Notes: generated from the letters alone by a model not told the origin. A stretch of 64,000 nucleotides of DNA from Symbiodinium natans (GCA_905221605.1 CAJNDS010001113.1:124001-188000); one strand, 5' to 3'. Shown: positions 51,139 to 62,458, counted from the stretch's first letter. Program-made: numbers and translations.

Positions 51139-52220
51139 GTTGCCTTTACTGCGAAAGGCTTCTATGCCCCACTACCCATCCACATACCAAAGTGCATCCA
51201 AAGTGCCTTCGCACTCCGTCTCTGCCGCTTGGGCTCAGTCCTCCTAATCCCTGGCCCTAAACTCGAAATCCTACATATCAAAATTGCTTGAACGTTCATG
51301 GGTAGAATACCTAAAACAAGCAAAGCGCTCTCGGAACCTAGGCCCTCAAAACCTGAACCCTAAAACCCTAAACCCCTGAAACCCTGGATGGACCCTGAAA
51401 TCCCAATGAGATGCTCTAAAATTCCCGAGCCCAGAAGCACCCCCACATTCTGTCAACCCACCAGGGATAGCCGATAGGACTTGACGTTCTAGACCCTTTC
51501 AGACGGAATAAAGGATCGTTGGGTGAGGTTTTCGAGTTCAGAGCTTCGCGTTTAGGATGTTTTGGGGGGTTATTTCCAAGCACCCCCCCCTCCCTTCCAC
51601 CCCTGCACGGCGGAAGCAGAGCATGGCCCTCTCGCGCGGGAGGCTCGCTCGTGCAGAGAGGGTTTTAGGGACTCCGGTCCTAGAACCCTTGAAGACCCCT
51701 AACCCTCAACCCCAAACCCCAAACCCCAAACCCTAAACCCTGAACCCTGAACCCTGAACCCTGAACCCTAAACCCTGAACCCCAAACCCTGAACCCTAAA
51801 CCCTGAACCCTGAACCCTGAACCCTAAACCCCAAGCCCCAAACCATGAACCCTAATTCGACTCTACGCCCTATACCCTTTGCCTTTACCCTGAACATCGA
51901 TGACAGGAGCTTGAGTGGTAGTAGGGCACCCTGACGAAATCCAGAATCCGTTGGAATTCTTGGGGATGAGGGTTTAGGGGTTTAGGGGTTTAGGGTTTAG
52001 GGTTTCAGGGTTTAGGGTGTCAGGGGTTTAGGGATTTAGGGGGTTTAGGGATTTAAGGGGTTTAAGGGGTTTAGGGTTTAGGGTGTAGAAGTTCAGGCTA
52101 TACGTGTTTAGTTTCGGGCTTAGGCCTCCGGTTAGAGGTTCAGGGCTTGAGGGCTTGGCGTACACTGCGGGGTTCAGGCGTACTTCTAAGTTGTTCAAGA
52201 AGGGAGTAACTATGGGTTAT
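51139..52220. other. No gene recognised between repeat blocks
   Basis: Mostly degenerate CCCTGAACC/CCCTAAACC text with short unique pieces, none convincingly coding. Confidence 0.5.
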
Positions 52221-52295
52221 GACCTTAAGTAGGGTAGGGGGCCCTCAGGTTCCGGGGTCCCATTTTTTTCGGCTCTTTTTTGTTTTTGGCCTTTT

Positions 52296-52760
52296 TTTTT
52301 GGGGGGGGGGGGGGGGGGTTCTGTGGCAGGGGCGGGGGGAGGGGCGGGGGGGGGGGCGGAAGCGGTTCAAACGCGGGGGGGCAGCCCAAGCGGGGGGGGG
52401 GGGGGGGGAAGGAAGGAAGGAAGAAAGAAAGAAAGAAAGAAAGGAAGGAAGACAGGAAGAAAAGAAAGAAAGAAAGAAAGGAAGAAAGAAGGAAAGAAAG
52501 GATAGAAAGAAAGGAAGGAAGACAGGAAGAAAAAAAAGAAAGAAAGGAAGAAAGAAGGAAAGACTGGACGGAAGCAAGAAAGAAAGAAAGACAGAAAGAA
52601 AGAAGAAAACACTAAAGAAATAAAGAAGGAAATAACGGAAGCAAGAAAGAAATGAAGGAAGTAAGGAAGAAAGAAAAGAAGGAAGGAACGAAGGAAGAAA
52701 CAAAGAAACAAAGGAAGCAAGACATGAATGAACAAAGAAAGAACAAAAGAAAGAAGGGAA
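52296..52760. repeat. Homopolymer-G and GAAA/GGAA microsatellite
   Basis: G-runs at 52301-52410, then about 350 bp of AAGGAAGAAAGAAAG-type tetranucleotides. Lys/Arg/Glu-rich and Ser/Phe-rich frames here come from the repeat. Confidence 0.95.
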
Positions 52761-53090
52761 TCAACCCCATACCCTTCCTTTTTGGGATCCGAAGTATGGA
52801 CCCTTCTTATGTATAGTGTATATACCTCTTTCGAGCGTATGAAACAGGGGCTCGACATGAAAAGCCCATGCTAGGAACCCCACAATGTTTTGAAAGTTTT
52901 GTTTTTCATAGGATTTAGGGTTTGCTCTGTATTTTGCAGGAAGACCCTCTATTTTCTCGAGGTTTTCATAGGAAAACCTTTATTTTCTGTAAATAAATAA
53001 GCAAACCTATATTTTCTGCAACAGGAAGCTTCTATTTTCTGCATATTGAAACAGGAAAACCGCTGTGTTTCTTTCAGAGCATTGTGTTTG
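52761..53090. other. No gene recognised; short TATTTTCT repeats
   Basis: CTATTTTCTG-like pieces recur four to five times at 52930-53045. No ORF of note. Confidence 0.5.
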
Positions 53091-53092
53091 CA

Positions 53093-53245
53093 AATGGGGG
53101 GGGGGGGGGGGGGGGGGGCCCCCCCCAACCCCCCCCCCCCCCGTTTGCTTTTAGGGCAACCCCCCGCGTTTGTCCGCTCCCCCCCCCCCCCCGCCCCCTC
53201 CCCACAGAACCCCCCCCCCCCCTCCCCCCCAAAAAAGAGGCCAAA
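53093..53245. repeat. G and C homopolymer tracts
   Basis: Runs of up to about 20 G followed by several C runs. Base counts here are likely unreliable in any assembly. Confidence 0.95.
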
Positions 53246-53807
53246 AAAAAGGGGCCAAGAACAATGTCCACCCGCACCCCAAACACAACCCTAAACCCCA
53301 AACCCCAAACTTTGAGGATTTCAGGCATTTTGGGATTGTAGAGCTTGAGAGCTTCCAGGGATTTAGGGTACAGGGGCGACAGGGATATTGAGCGTCTGGC
53401 TTTCTAGAGTTTAAGGGCTTGGGGCTTAGGGCTTAGGGTTCAAACACCACAAATCCTGAACCCTAAACCCTAAACCCTAAACCCTAAGCCCTAAACCCCA
53501 AACCCTAAACCCTAAACCCTAAACCCTAAACCCTAAACCCTAAACCCTAAACCTCTCTACAGCTGGACGTGCTGTGCAATTGTTTGGGGGGCTTGAAGTT
53601 GCCACCCCACACCAATCTGAAAAAAGGAAGTATGTGCAAGTTCGCCTAAGGGTAGCCCCAAGAATACCCCCGAAACACTCCAGTTCCTTAGCATAGGAAC
53701 CCCTCAAGTAGGTACCATAGTTTCGGGAAGCCCCCAAAGTATGTGGTACGATCGGAGGAAGAGAGCCACAGGAGCCCTTGCACCCTAAACGCAGTCGCTG
53801 TTGACAG

Positions 53808-53874
53808 GAAAGATTTGGGACGGCCGCAGGCGGATCGACGGGGTGCTACTGTAGAATTCGTGTTGGCGAGTGGG
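53808..53874 (+). CDS. Candidate exon in repeat-rich region
   Basis: Begins after TTGACAG. In frame it reads (VD)RKDLGRPQADRRGATVEF then VLASG, and meets GTTCAGGG. No known domain. Confidence 0.3.
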
Positions 53875-54511
53875 GTTCAGGGTTCAGGGCTTGTAGGGAA
53901 TGGAGGCATTGTTGCAACGGTACTTCTAATCATGCCCCGACCCCTGATTCCCTCCTAACCAACACAAAGAGAGCCTAAACCCCAAACCCCAAACCCCAAA
54001 CCCCAAACCCCAAACCCCAAACCCCAAACCCCAAACCCCAAACCCCAAACCCCAAACCCCAAACCCCAAACCCTAAACCCTAAACCCTAAACCCCAAACC
54101 CTAAACCCTAAACCCTAAATCATCGGTTTAGGTTTTCGGCTTTTAGCATGCTGGGGCTCCTGTCAGGAATATGGTCTCCTAGGGTGACCTTGGGTCCAGA
54201 GGACTTCTGGGATGGCATGATCTTCAGAGCAGGGTTTCTGTAGAGTTTAGGGTTTAGGGTTTAGGGTTTAGGGTTTAGGGTTTAGGGTTTAGGGTTTAGG
54301 GTTTAGGGTTTAGGGAGAGCGGATAGTCTCCCAGCAACAGGCAAGTCCCGAAGACCATACTTGGGGTTCATGGGTGGTTTTCAGCCCCTAGACCCTAGAC
54401 CCTAAACCCTAGCCCGAAACCTTAAACCCTAGACCCTAGACCCGAAACCCTAAACCCTGAACCCTAAACCCTAAACCCTTCTCCCCTGCTCCCGAGAGTG
54501 CCCCCTTGCAG

Positions 54512-54559
54512 ATCTTCATCTTTGGGGAGATCGAGGGTGCTGTGCCCACATGGCCCCTG
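54512..54559 (+). CDS. Candidate 16-codon exon
   Basis: CCTTGCAG precedes an open IFIFGEIEGAVPTWPL and GTTAGG follows, giving plausible acceptor and donor. TTTAGGG blocks lie on both sides. Confidence 0.4.
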
Positions 54560-55104
54560 GTTAGGCCCGGCTTTGGGATCTCGCTAATGGCATTGAGGTA
54601 GGGGTTTAGGGTTTAGGGTTTAGGGTTTAGGGTTTAGGGTTTAGGGTTTAGGGTTTAGGGTTTAGGGGTTTAATGGTTTCGGGTTTAGGGTTTAGGGGTT
54701 TAATGGTTTCAGGGTTTAGGGTTTAGGGCTTAGGGCTTAAGGTTTAGGGTTTTGGGGTTTGGGGCTTTGGGGCTAGGGCTTAGGGTCTTAGGCTTTTGCC
54801 CCCAAGCCTCAAGCCCCAAGCCCCGAGAACCAAAAAGGCCCCAAGGAACTTGATTCGCATGAACCTGTTTGCTTGGGGGGTTTCAGGGTTTGAGGGCTTC
54901 TGGGCCGTAGCACCTCCAAGCCCTACGCCCTGTGATCCCTGACTAGTCGGTTTGGGGACGCAAGGAGGTTTCGGGTTTAGGGTTTAGGGCTTCTCCCACC
55001 CTCACCCCTGCAAAGACAAAAACTTCTAAACCCCCTACTGCTGTAAGCTCCTCAAGCCCCAACCTCCGCAACACCCCGCAAAAACCCCCCCGAAACCGTA
55101 AACC

Positions 55105-55364
55105 TGCTTGGAGGTTAATGGGTAGTTATAACCCCAATCGGCGCGCGCGCGTGCGCGCGGTCCATGTAAAGCCTACTTAGAGGACTTAGGGGACTTAGGG
55201 GGCTTATAAGTACAGTTTCCCAGAGACCCCAAGAACCCTTAATTAAGGAATATTCCTTAACGCATAAGATGGTTCCTCTTATGATTTAAGGAATGTTCCG
55301 TAATTAAGGGGCATTGGAGCCTCTGGGTATAATTGGGGTTCTAAGTACCCTTGAACCTCCAAGT
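55105..55364. mobile_element. Inverted-repeat element family 2 with a nested hairpin
   Basis: Outer arms TGCTTGGAGGTTAATGGGTA and GTACCCTTGAACCTCCAAGT. Inside lie a CGCGCGCG tract (55140-55160) and the separate hairpin at 55226-55313. Confidence 0.75.
55226..55313. repeat. AT-rich hairpin nested in family 2 element
   Basis: Arms of about 37 bp (CCCTTAATTAAGGAATATTC and its imperfect inverse) leave a loop of a few bases. Each arm also contains the smaller palindrome TTAATTAA or GGAATATTCC. Could extrude as a cruciform. Confidence 0.88.
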
Positions 55365-55521
55365 GAACCCTGAACTCTGAACCCTGAACCCTGAACCCTA
55401 AACCCTAAACCCTAAGCCCAAAGCCCTAAACCCTAAACCCTAAACCCTAAGCCCTAAGCCCTAAACCCTAAACCCTAAGCCCTAAGCCCTAAACCCTAAA
55501 CCCATGAGAGGCTCTACTGCA

Positions 55522-55566
55522 GCTGGAAGCTGGTCTTCGACCCGGTGAAGATCTCCGTGGTTCAGG
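55522..55566 (+). CDS. Candidate exon
   Basis: CTACTGCAG precedes an open WKLVFDPVKISVVQ and GTGAGG follows. The donor is followed directly by GGGTTCAGGG/TTTAGGG-type repeats. Confidence 0.4.
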
Positions 55567-56061
55567 GTGAGGCTTGCGGTTCAGGGTTCAGGGTTTGGGG
55601 TTTAGGGTTTAGGGTTTCGGGTCTAGGTCGCGCATCAGTGGATGTGCAGGGGGGGCGCACGCGCCTTCGCGCGCTTGTGCAGCTAAGTGATCCCACCCCC
55701 AGCCACCGGGGTTATTCTCCGAAACCCCGAAACCATAAACCCAACGCCGATCCCAATCCGAAACCTTAGGCGCCACACAGCAAAACCCATGCAGTAGCAC
55801 AGGCCTCGCCCGGCCCCTGCTTTTGTGGGGTTTCCGACTCCGCTGGTGCTTTTTGGGGACCCTGTGTTCTGGAGTTGGTAGGTTAAGGTTGTTCTGAATG
55901 GTGTGCCTTTCAGGCGTAGTATACGGGCCCTGAAGCCCTAGAGCATATGAACCCTAAACCCGAACCCGTAAGAGACCATCCTTAAGGGAAAATGGGCCGG
56001 GGCTAAACCCTACACCCTAAAGCCTGAACCCGAAACTCCCTGTAGGGTTGAAAGGGCCCTG

Positions 56062-56169
56062 TTTGAAGGTTCATGGTAACTTATAAGCAGGGTTTATAAG
56101 TACAAGGTTTTTAACCATAGTTACCCTACTTATAACCCCACTTATAAGTACCCATGAACCTCCAAGTAT
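56062..56169. mobile_element. Inverted-repeat element family 2
   Basis: Arms TTGAAGGTTCATGGTAACTT and TAAGTACCCATGAACCTCCA, with inner ACTTATAAGC and TAGTTACCCTACTTATAA. Confidence 0.8.
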
Positions 56170-56342
56170 CATACACAAAAGCTAGCAGGCCGGCAGTGCT
56201 CTGCCGTTTAGTCTGATGTTGATCTAAGTACTCAGGCCTTTCGGGTACCCTTAGCCATGAGGACAGTAGTATTTTCGGAGAGCCAAACTGGGGTCCATAA
56301 AGAGGATCACCCTGAAATCCTCAACCCTCAACCCTGAACCTA

Positions 56343-56439
56343 AAATGTTCCCCCTGTGCTAATCGTCCTTTCTTCGGGATTATGATAAGGGGGTACTGGA
56401 ATCCCTATTCAGGACTGTTAGTACAAGGGGGAACATCCC
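56343..56439. mobile_element. Inverted-repeat element family 1
   Basis: Arms ATGTTCCCCCTGTGCTAATC and GTTAGTACAAGGGGGAACAT, about 97 bp in all, with the central GGGATTATGATAAGGGGGTACT seen in relatives. Confidence 0.8.
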
Positions 56440-56705
56440 TACACATAACCCTCAACCCTTGACCCCCCCTTCCTCTCAGCTCGCGCTTCTCGAGCTCCGA
56501 AACCCTCAGCCCGACGCCCCACATCCTTCAACCCCTAAACTCCTGAACCCTTAAACCCTAAACCTCTAAACCCCTAGATCCCTAAATCCCTAACCCCGTA
56601 AACCCCTCAACCCTCAACCCCCTCAACCCCCTCAATCCCCTCAACCCCCTAAACCCCCTAAACCCCCGAAAGTAGACGATGACCTGTGCCCCCTCCTGGC
56701 TGCAG

Positions 56706-56757
56706 ACCGAAGGGGAGACCTACACCAGCCAAGTCAGCACTTCTGGCTTCTGTGTTT
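56706..56757 (+). CDS. Candidate exon
   Basis: After CTGGCTGCAG the frame reads TEGETYTSQVSTSGFCVW. The downstream limit is not certain. Confidence 0.3.
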
Positions 56758-57231
56758 GGCGGCTCGGGATTTTCAATGGTGCAGAATTACGGCTCCCTGA
56801 AATTTGGGGGGGGGGGGGGGGTGTTTTAGGGCTTTCGGGTGTTAGGGTTTTAGGGTTCTAGGGGGTGGAGGGGTTTTAGGCTTTAGGGTTTTAGGGGTTT
56901 TAGGCTTTAGGGTTGTAGCATTTTTAGGGTTTAAGGGTTTTCGGGGTTTAGGGTTTAGGGTTTAGGGTTTAGGGTTTAGGGTTGAGAGGATCATGGGTTT
57001 TGTGGAGTTCAGACAGTGGTTACTGTACTTCTGGAAACCCAAGGCCAACCCCCTAGACCGCTAACCCTGTCCCAAGCCCCCAAACCCCCCCCGTACAGCC
57101 CTGGACCCCCTCAACCCCTTAAACCCCCTAAACCCCCTAAACCCCTAAACCCCCTAAACCCCCCTAAACCCCCTAAACCCCCTAAACCCTAAACCCTAAA
57201 CCCCTAGACCCCGCAGACCCCGACACCTTAG

Positions 57232-57297
57232 GCCTATGAAGCAGCCCTGCTGAGGAATCATCCCGTCTCGGTTCAGCTGGCGTTGAAAGCCCTGCAG
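57232..57297 (+). CDS. Candidate 22-codon exon with canonical splice sites
   Basis: ACACCTTAG precedes an open AYEAALLRNHPVSVQLALKA-LQ and GTGAGC follows. The amphipathic helical pattern and both consensus borders make this one of the better islands. Telomere-like repeats flank it. Confidence 0.45.
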
Positions 57298-58017
57298 GTG
57301 AGCCCACTCATCCTGCCATACTTAGAGGTAGGGTTTAGGGTTTAGGGTTTAGGGTACCTTTAGTTGTGCAGGTTTTCGGGTGCGCGGGTGTCGGTCTGGG
57401 GATTCGAGGGCTTCGGGGTCTAGGGTTCCTAGGCTTTAGGGGGGGAGGGGGGGGCTACCTCTGTAAACCCAAAACCCAAAACCCAAAATCCTAAACCCAA
57501 CCCCCCCGCCAGGGTTTAGGGTTTAGGGCTTCGGGTTTAGGGCTTAGGGTTTTGGAGGAGGGGTCGCAGGTGCAGGCTTACCATCCTTGACCCTAAACCC
57601 GAAACGGCAAACCTGAAGCTGGAATGGAACCCAAGTATCATGATGAAGTTGGCCCCACAAACCAAACCCGCAATCTGCGCCCAAAAACCCTGAACCCTAA
57701 ACCCAAAACCCCTAAGCCCTGATCGCAAGCTGCAAAAGCGCTTCTCAACCCCCCTCCCCAAAAAAACACAAAAGAACACAATACAGAAAAATGCAAAGCC
57801 TGAGGTTTGTGCCTTTGGTTTCGGGCTGAGGGTTCAGGATTTGGGGTTCAGGGCTTAGGCTCTTAGGAGGGTTTCGTATGGGTTTGGGGGTGTTGATTGT
57901 GGGCAGGACCACTGCCAACCAAAAACAAACGCCCCTGGGGGCGGGGGCAGGAAACCCTAAACCCCAAACCCCAAACCCTAAACCCTAAACCCTAAACCCT
58001 AAACCTGAATTCCCAAG

Positions 58018-58073
58018 ACCTGGACCTGGCTCAAACTCCGGGCGAAGCGGTGCTTGGTAGCCTCCGTGCTGGG
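58018..58073 (+). CDS. Candidate exon
   Basis: TCCCAAG precedes an open TWTWLKLRAKRCLVASVL and GTAAAC follows. It lies between TAAACCC and TTTAGGG blocks. Confidence 0.3.
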
Positions 58074-58714
58074 GTAAACGGCGCTGAAGGGGGCCCTCAG
58101 GGCCTCGGGCTCAGCTCGGTGCATGCTTGCGGGCTTAGGGTTTAGGGTTTAGGGTCTAGGGTTTAGGGTTCAGGGTTCGGGGTTCAGGGAAATTCATTTT
58201 TGTCTTGAGGGTTTAGGGCTTGGGGTGTCGGGTTTAGGCTTAGGCCGAAGCCCTAGAGCCTCAAACTCAAAAGCCCCGGAAGCCCAAAACGTGTTGCTGT
58301 TGAGAGCTTCTTGTCCTTGGGGGGAAGTTGTCGGCTTCTGCTTTCGGCTTCGGCCTTTCGGTGCTGAGCTTTGGGTTAAGGGTTCAGGGTGTGGGGTGTG
58401 GGAGGGTTCAGGGTGTATAGAAATTGTAGTTTGGGTCCCAGAAACGTTTTGACCGAAGCGTTTTGACCGAACGTTTCGAACGAAACGAAACGAGCTTGTT
58501 TTCGAACCCATGTTCACATATTTTCTGAGGGGGGTCCCAAAGGCGTCGCCTCCTGGCAGAGGACCTGGAAGAACATCTGAGGGATGCAGCGATAGTCCTC
58601 TGGTTGCCGCTACTCGCCTCGGCAGGGACCTAGATTCCAGAGGACGAAGCCTTTGGGGTCCATGCAAAACAATTGTGTCTTCGTGGCGTAGGTAGTGCCT
58701 GCTTTGCTCTGCCA

Positions 58715-58835
58715 GATATCCTACTATTTGCTTAAGAACCCCAAACTAATAAAAAACCAATAGTCCCTATTTTGCTCTTCAGAAGGAAGAATATTCTTGT
58801 ATATTTTTGGGGTTCTCAAGCAATTAGTAGAATAT
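58715..58835. mobile_element. Foldback element (third inverted-repeat type)
   Basis: Arms of about 31 bp (GATATCCTACTATTTGCTTA... and its inverse ending CAATTAGTAGAATAT) around about 58 bp. It differs in sequence from families 1 and 2. The candidate exon at 58845 follows directly. Confidence 0.8.
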
Positions 58836-58844
58836 ATGGGCAAG

Positions 58845-58993
58845 CCATAGCCGCAGCACTGCACTGCCACGTTATCTGTGAAGGCCGCTGCATGACCGGC
58901 CCGGTGGCGGTGTGGCGCAACCCAGTCATGCTCCCGTCAGACATCGAAATTTGGGAGCGCCGTATACTTCCCGACAACACCACTATCACAGGG
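58845..58993 (+). CDS. Candidate exon, ~50 codons
   Basis: The longest clean island. It reads AIAAALHCHVICEGRCMTG, then PVAVWRNPVMLPSDIEIW and ERRILPDNTTITG, and meets GCTGCT or a similar donor. Composition is clearly protein-like. No family recognised. Confidence 0.4.
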
Positions 58994-59070
58994 GCTGCTT
59001 GGTTCTGGCTAGGGTTTCGGGTTTAGGGTTTAGGGTTTAGGTTTTAGGGTAACAACTTCATCACAGGCAG

Positions 59071-59234
59071 TTGGTTGCGGTGCTGTTCCTCGGACAGGGA
59101 TTCGCTCGAGTTCGTGGCGCCAACACGCCAGATGGCCTCCGCCACCGCAAGCTTGCTGGGCTAGCACAAGCTCTTGCTTCAAACCCCGCGGTTTTTGGCA
59201 GTCTTTCCAGGCCTGATCAGTTGACGAGCTGTTG
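59071..59234 (+). CDS. Candidate exon
   Basis: After CATCACAGGCAG the frame reads LVAVLFLGQGFARVRGANTP, then DGLRHRKLAGLAQALASNPA and on. The right limit is unclear. A minus-strand frame is also open here. Confidence 0.3.
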
Positions 59235-60014
59235 TTTGAGCCGCATATTCCAAACGAGCCACAAACAATTTCCATTTGTTTTTGTCTTGAGGGTGTAGGG
59301 TTTGGGGTTTTAGGGTTTAGGGTCCCGGCACCCTAAACCCTAAACCCTAAACCCTAAACCCTCAACCGTAAACCCTAAACCTTAAACCCTAAACCCTAAA
59401 CCCTGGACCCTAAACCCTAAACCCTAAACTCCGGTCGCTTCAACCGTGGTGCTTGGAGAGCTTCTTGTTCTTGGGGAAGTTGTCGGCTTCGGCTTTGGGC
59501 TTCGGACTTTCCGCGCTGAGCTTAGGGTGTAGGGCTTGTGGTTAGGGTTTAGGGTGTAGGGTTTAGGGTTTAGGGTTTAGGGTTTAGGGTCAGGGTGTCC
59601 TCGTTTCGACCCCTCGTGCTCTTTCATCGTGACCTTGTTTGTAAGGGAAGCGTCCAGCCCTAAGATCAAGCGCCCCAAACCCTAAAGCCCCAAACCCTGA
59701 ACCCTGAACCCTAAACCCTAAACCCTAAACACTAAACCCTAAACCCTAAACCCTAAACCCTAGGTCCTTCAAGAGACCCAGGCATGGGCGATAAAGCCAG
59801 AGATATGGCAGCTGCTGGATCGCCAGGGCCTTTGACCTTAAAAGCCTACGGACAAACTCGGTTTTGGGTTTAGGGTTTAGTGTTTAGGGTTTAGGGTTTA
59901 GGGTTCAGGCAGCACCATGGTTGAAGCTTCCGGGGTTTAGGGTTTAGGGTTTAGGGTTTAGGGTTCAGGGTTTAGGGTTTCGGGTTCAGGGTTCAGGGTT
60001 TAGGGTTTTCCAAG

Positions 60015-60097
60015 TGGAGGTCAGGGAGTTCAAGGTGAAGTTAAAGAAACGCGCCCAAAAGATTCTCGCGATTTTTGGGTTGCCTGAAGCTCTCAGG
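60015..60097 (+). CDS. Candidate exon
   Basis: After TTTTCCAAG the frame reads VEVREFKVKLKKRAQKILAI then FGLPEAL, and GTTCAA is the donor candidate. Basic helical character. Confidence 0.35.
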
Positions 60098-60584
60098 GTT
60101 CAAAACTTAGAGTTCAGGGTTAAAGGGTTTGGTGATTTGGGCTTCAGCGGTGTGGGTTTAGGGCTTCAGGCTTAACAAGCCTGTTGTGGCTTGGAGTTTG
60201 GCGGGGCTTGTTGGGGTTTGGGGTGGAGGGGCTCGGCAGGTTCAGGTTTTTCTTTCAAGCCTGAGCCCAGTTTCCCAAGTTGAAAGCCCTAGGCCCGAAT
60301 GCCAGAACCCTAAACCTTAAACTGGAACAAGCAAACCTTAAACCCTAAACCACTAAAGGATAGACCTGAAACCCTAAACCACCCTAAAACCTCGACCGAC
60401 ACCCCAAACTTCCTGCCAATACCCCTCAATCACGGTTGTGAAGCGTTCGGAGCACAAGATCCGGGAAGCCTCCCCAAACCCTAATCCCTAAACCCTAAAC
60501 CCTAAACCCTAAACCCTAAACCCTAAACCCTAAACCCTAAACCCTAAACCCCAAACCCTAAACCCCGAAACCCCTATTGGGCAG

Positions 60585-60730
60585 AGGCTGAACGCGCTAT
60601 GCAGGCAGACCCAGAGATTGGCCCCTTTCACCTGGGCATGGAACACCCAAGAGGGGAGAAGGTTCGCGTTGCGAAGGCAGCTCTGCTTCGTTGCGAGCAT
60701 CACGGCGATCATCCGCGACGCGGGAGTCAG
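60585..60730 (+). CDS. Candidate exon with canonical splice sites
   Basis: TTGGGCAG precedes an open AERAMQADPEIGPFHLGMEH, then PRGEKVRVAKAALLRCEHHG. It ends SQ before GTGATC. Nearly 50 codons of convincing protein text. Confidence 0.45.
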
Positions 60731-60863
60731 GTGATCGGGGAGCCATCATCCTCAATTTTCCCTCGTGAGTCTTTGTCTTTCCGCGGGAAAAATGGTTCCA
60801 GGAGGGGTGATGGGTTCTGGCAAACCGGATGACCTCGAGGGCCCAACGTGGAGATAAATGCAG

Positions 60864-61287
60864 CGGTCGCCCTAGCCTGGTCGCACTCCCCGGACCCCAA
60901 GTCCCGGTCGACTTCTGATGAATCAGGCCTGCTTTTCGGAGAGCCGCGGCGGTGGACAGACGATGTCCACCCCTTTGTGGCACGGGCGACGTCAGCTATG
61001 GGACAACTCATGGAGGGGGCATGCCGGTGACGCGCGTGAGAGATCCACAGCGCTGGAGGGTTACCTTGAGGCCTGGTCTGGCAAACGAGGCGTCGGAGGC
61101 TGTTTTCGTGAGGCAGGGCTTGGCTGAGAGGCTGGGCGGGGTGGATTCGGGTGGTGGAAATTCAGAGGGTTCATCCGACTTCAACCTGAACCTGAGGCGA
61201 ATGAGGCGTTCGAGGCATGAGGCCGTGTGGCTAAGTACCCTTTGCGGTTTGCGCTGCTTGGTTTGGTCTGGCCGGAGCCCGATCTAG
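60864..61287 (+). CDS. Candidate exon(s), frame changes midway
   Basis: From AAATGCAG the frame reads AVALAWSHSPDPKSRSTSDE and on to FVARATSAMGQLMEGACR, with a GTGACG donor at 61027. A second frame from 61048 (RWRVTLRPGLANEASEAVFV...) runs to a stop at 61287. They may be two exons of one gene. Minus-strand frames are also open, so strand is inferred from the neighbours. Confidence 0.35.
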
Positions 61288-61386
61288 AAGGCAGTGAGGT
61301 TTTTTTTAAGGGTGCGATTGGGCTGTCACAATTTTCGACGGCTTCAGCCGTAAACCATACACCCTAACCCTACTTAGCGGTCTATA

Positions 61387-61481
61387 CCTTGGTTACCCTT
61401 GTACTAGCAATCCTGAATAGGGATTATCGTCTCCCATTACAATCCCTGCTAAGGACTTCTCAGTATAAGAGGGAACATCCC
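61387..61481. mobile_element. Inverted-repeat element family 1, diverged
   Basis: Left arm CCTTGGTTACCCTTGTACTA, right arm CAGTATAAGAGGGAACATCC. The arms have drifted but keep the layout of the family. Confidence 0.65.
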
Positions 61482-61605
61482 ACTCCATATCTTGCTTAAG
61501 GGGTATTAGGCTGGGTCCTGCATTCCGACCCAGGGATGAGGGTGCTGCGCCGGGGGGCCCAGTGCCGAAGGGCTTTTGGTCGAGTCATGGGGTTGGGGTT
61601 CGGGT

Positions 61606-61738
61606 TACTTGGAGGTTTCGGGTACCACACCCCAATCATAAGTGCAGTCATAGCCCACTTTTTAGCCCCTTAAGTACCCTAATGTGGTTTTAATTGGGGT
61701 ATAAGTACAGATAGAATTGGGTTACCCTCCTCCAAGTG
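61606..61738. mobile_element. Inverted-repeat element family 2, diverged
   Basis: Arms TACTTGGAGGTTTCGGGTA and GGTTACCCTCCTCCAAGT, with inner TTAAGTACCCTAATGTGG. Confidence 0.65.
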
Positions 61739-62202
61739 GAGGGGGGGTTGTCTTATAGAGTTCAGGGCTTCGGTGGCTGCTTTCGGGTGTAGGCGTTAGG
61801 GTGTCAACTAAAACTAGAAATCTTGGCGTCCTGGTCTCTGGAGTTAAGGCTTCTGTGTATTAGGGGTATAAGGAGGGACTCTCTCGAAGGGACCCTTAAT
61901 CTGATTCCCCTATAGAACCAGTAGTAGCCCCTGAAGAACCCCTAAACAACCCCTAAGGTCCCTCAAAAGGAGCCAAGCTAGCACACGGGCTGAAGACATC
62001 CGCACGGGACTTGCAGCCATGCTTCGTTGGCTTGCGCCCGAAAAGGCGAAACCCCAAAACCAGCAAAGCCCTTACCCTGAAGACCAAGACCTCAACCCCC
62101 CTAAACCCTAAACCCTAAACCCCAAACCCTAAACCCTAAACCCTAAACGCCAAACCCCAAACCCGAAACCCTAAACCCTAAACCCTAAACCACCCTTGTT
62201 AG

Positions 62203-62254
62203 CCCGAGGCTCTTCAACGGCATGGAGGAGTGGATCTCTGCCGCGATGCAGAAG
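62203..62254 (+). CDS. Candidate exon
   Basis: CCTTGTTAG precedes an open PRLFNGMEEWISAAMQK, followed by GCTGTC, a GC-type donor. Confidence 0.35.
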
Positions 62255-62458
62255 GCTGTCTGCTTTGGGCTGGGGTGGAGGGTTTAGGCCTCAGGCATCC
62301 TTATACCCTAAACCCTAAACCCTAAACCCTAAACCCTAAACCCTAAACCCTAAACCCTAAACCCTAAACCCTAAACCGCCCTAAACCCTAAACCCTACAC
62401 CCTAAACCCTAAACCCGAAACCCGAAACCGATGGTGTCCTTCGAGTTCGGGTTTTTAG

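Noticed and set aside
52219-52858. Lys/Arg/Glu-rich and Ser/Phe/Leu-rich ORFs of 110-163 codons
   Set aside because: Produced by the GAAA/GGAA microsatellite and G runs.
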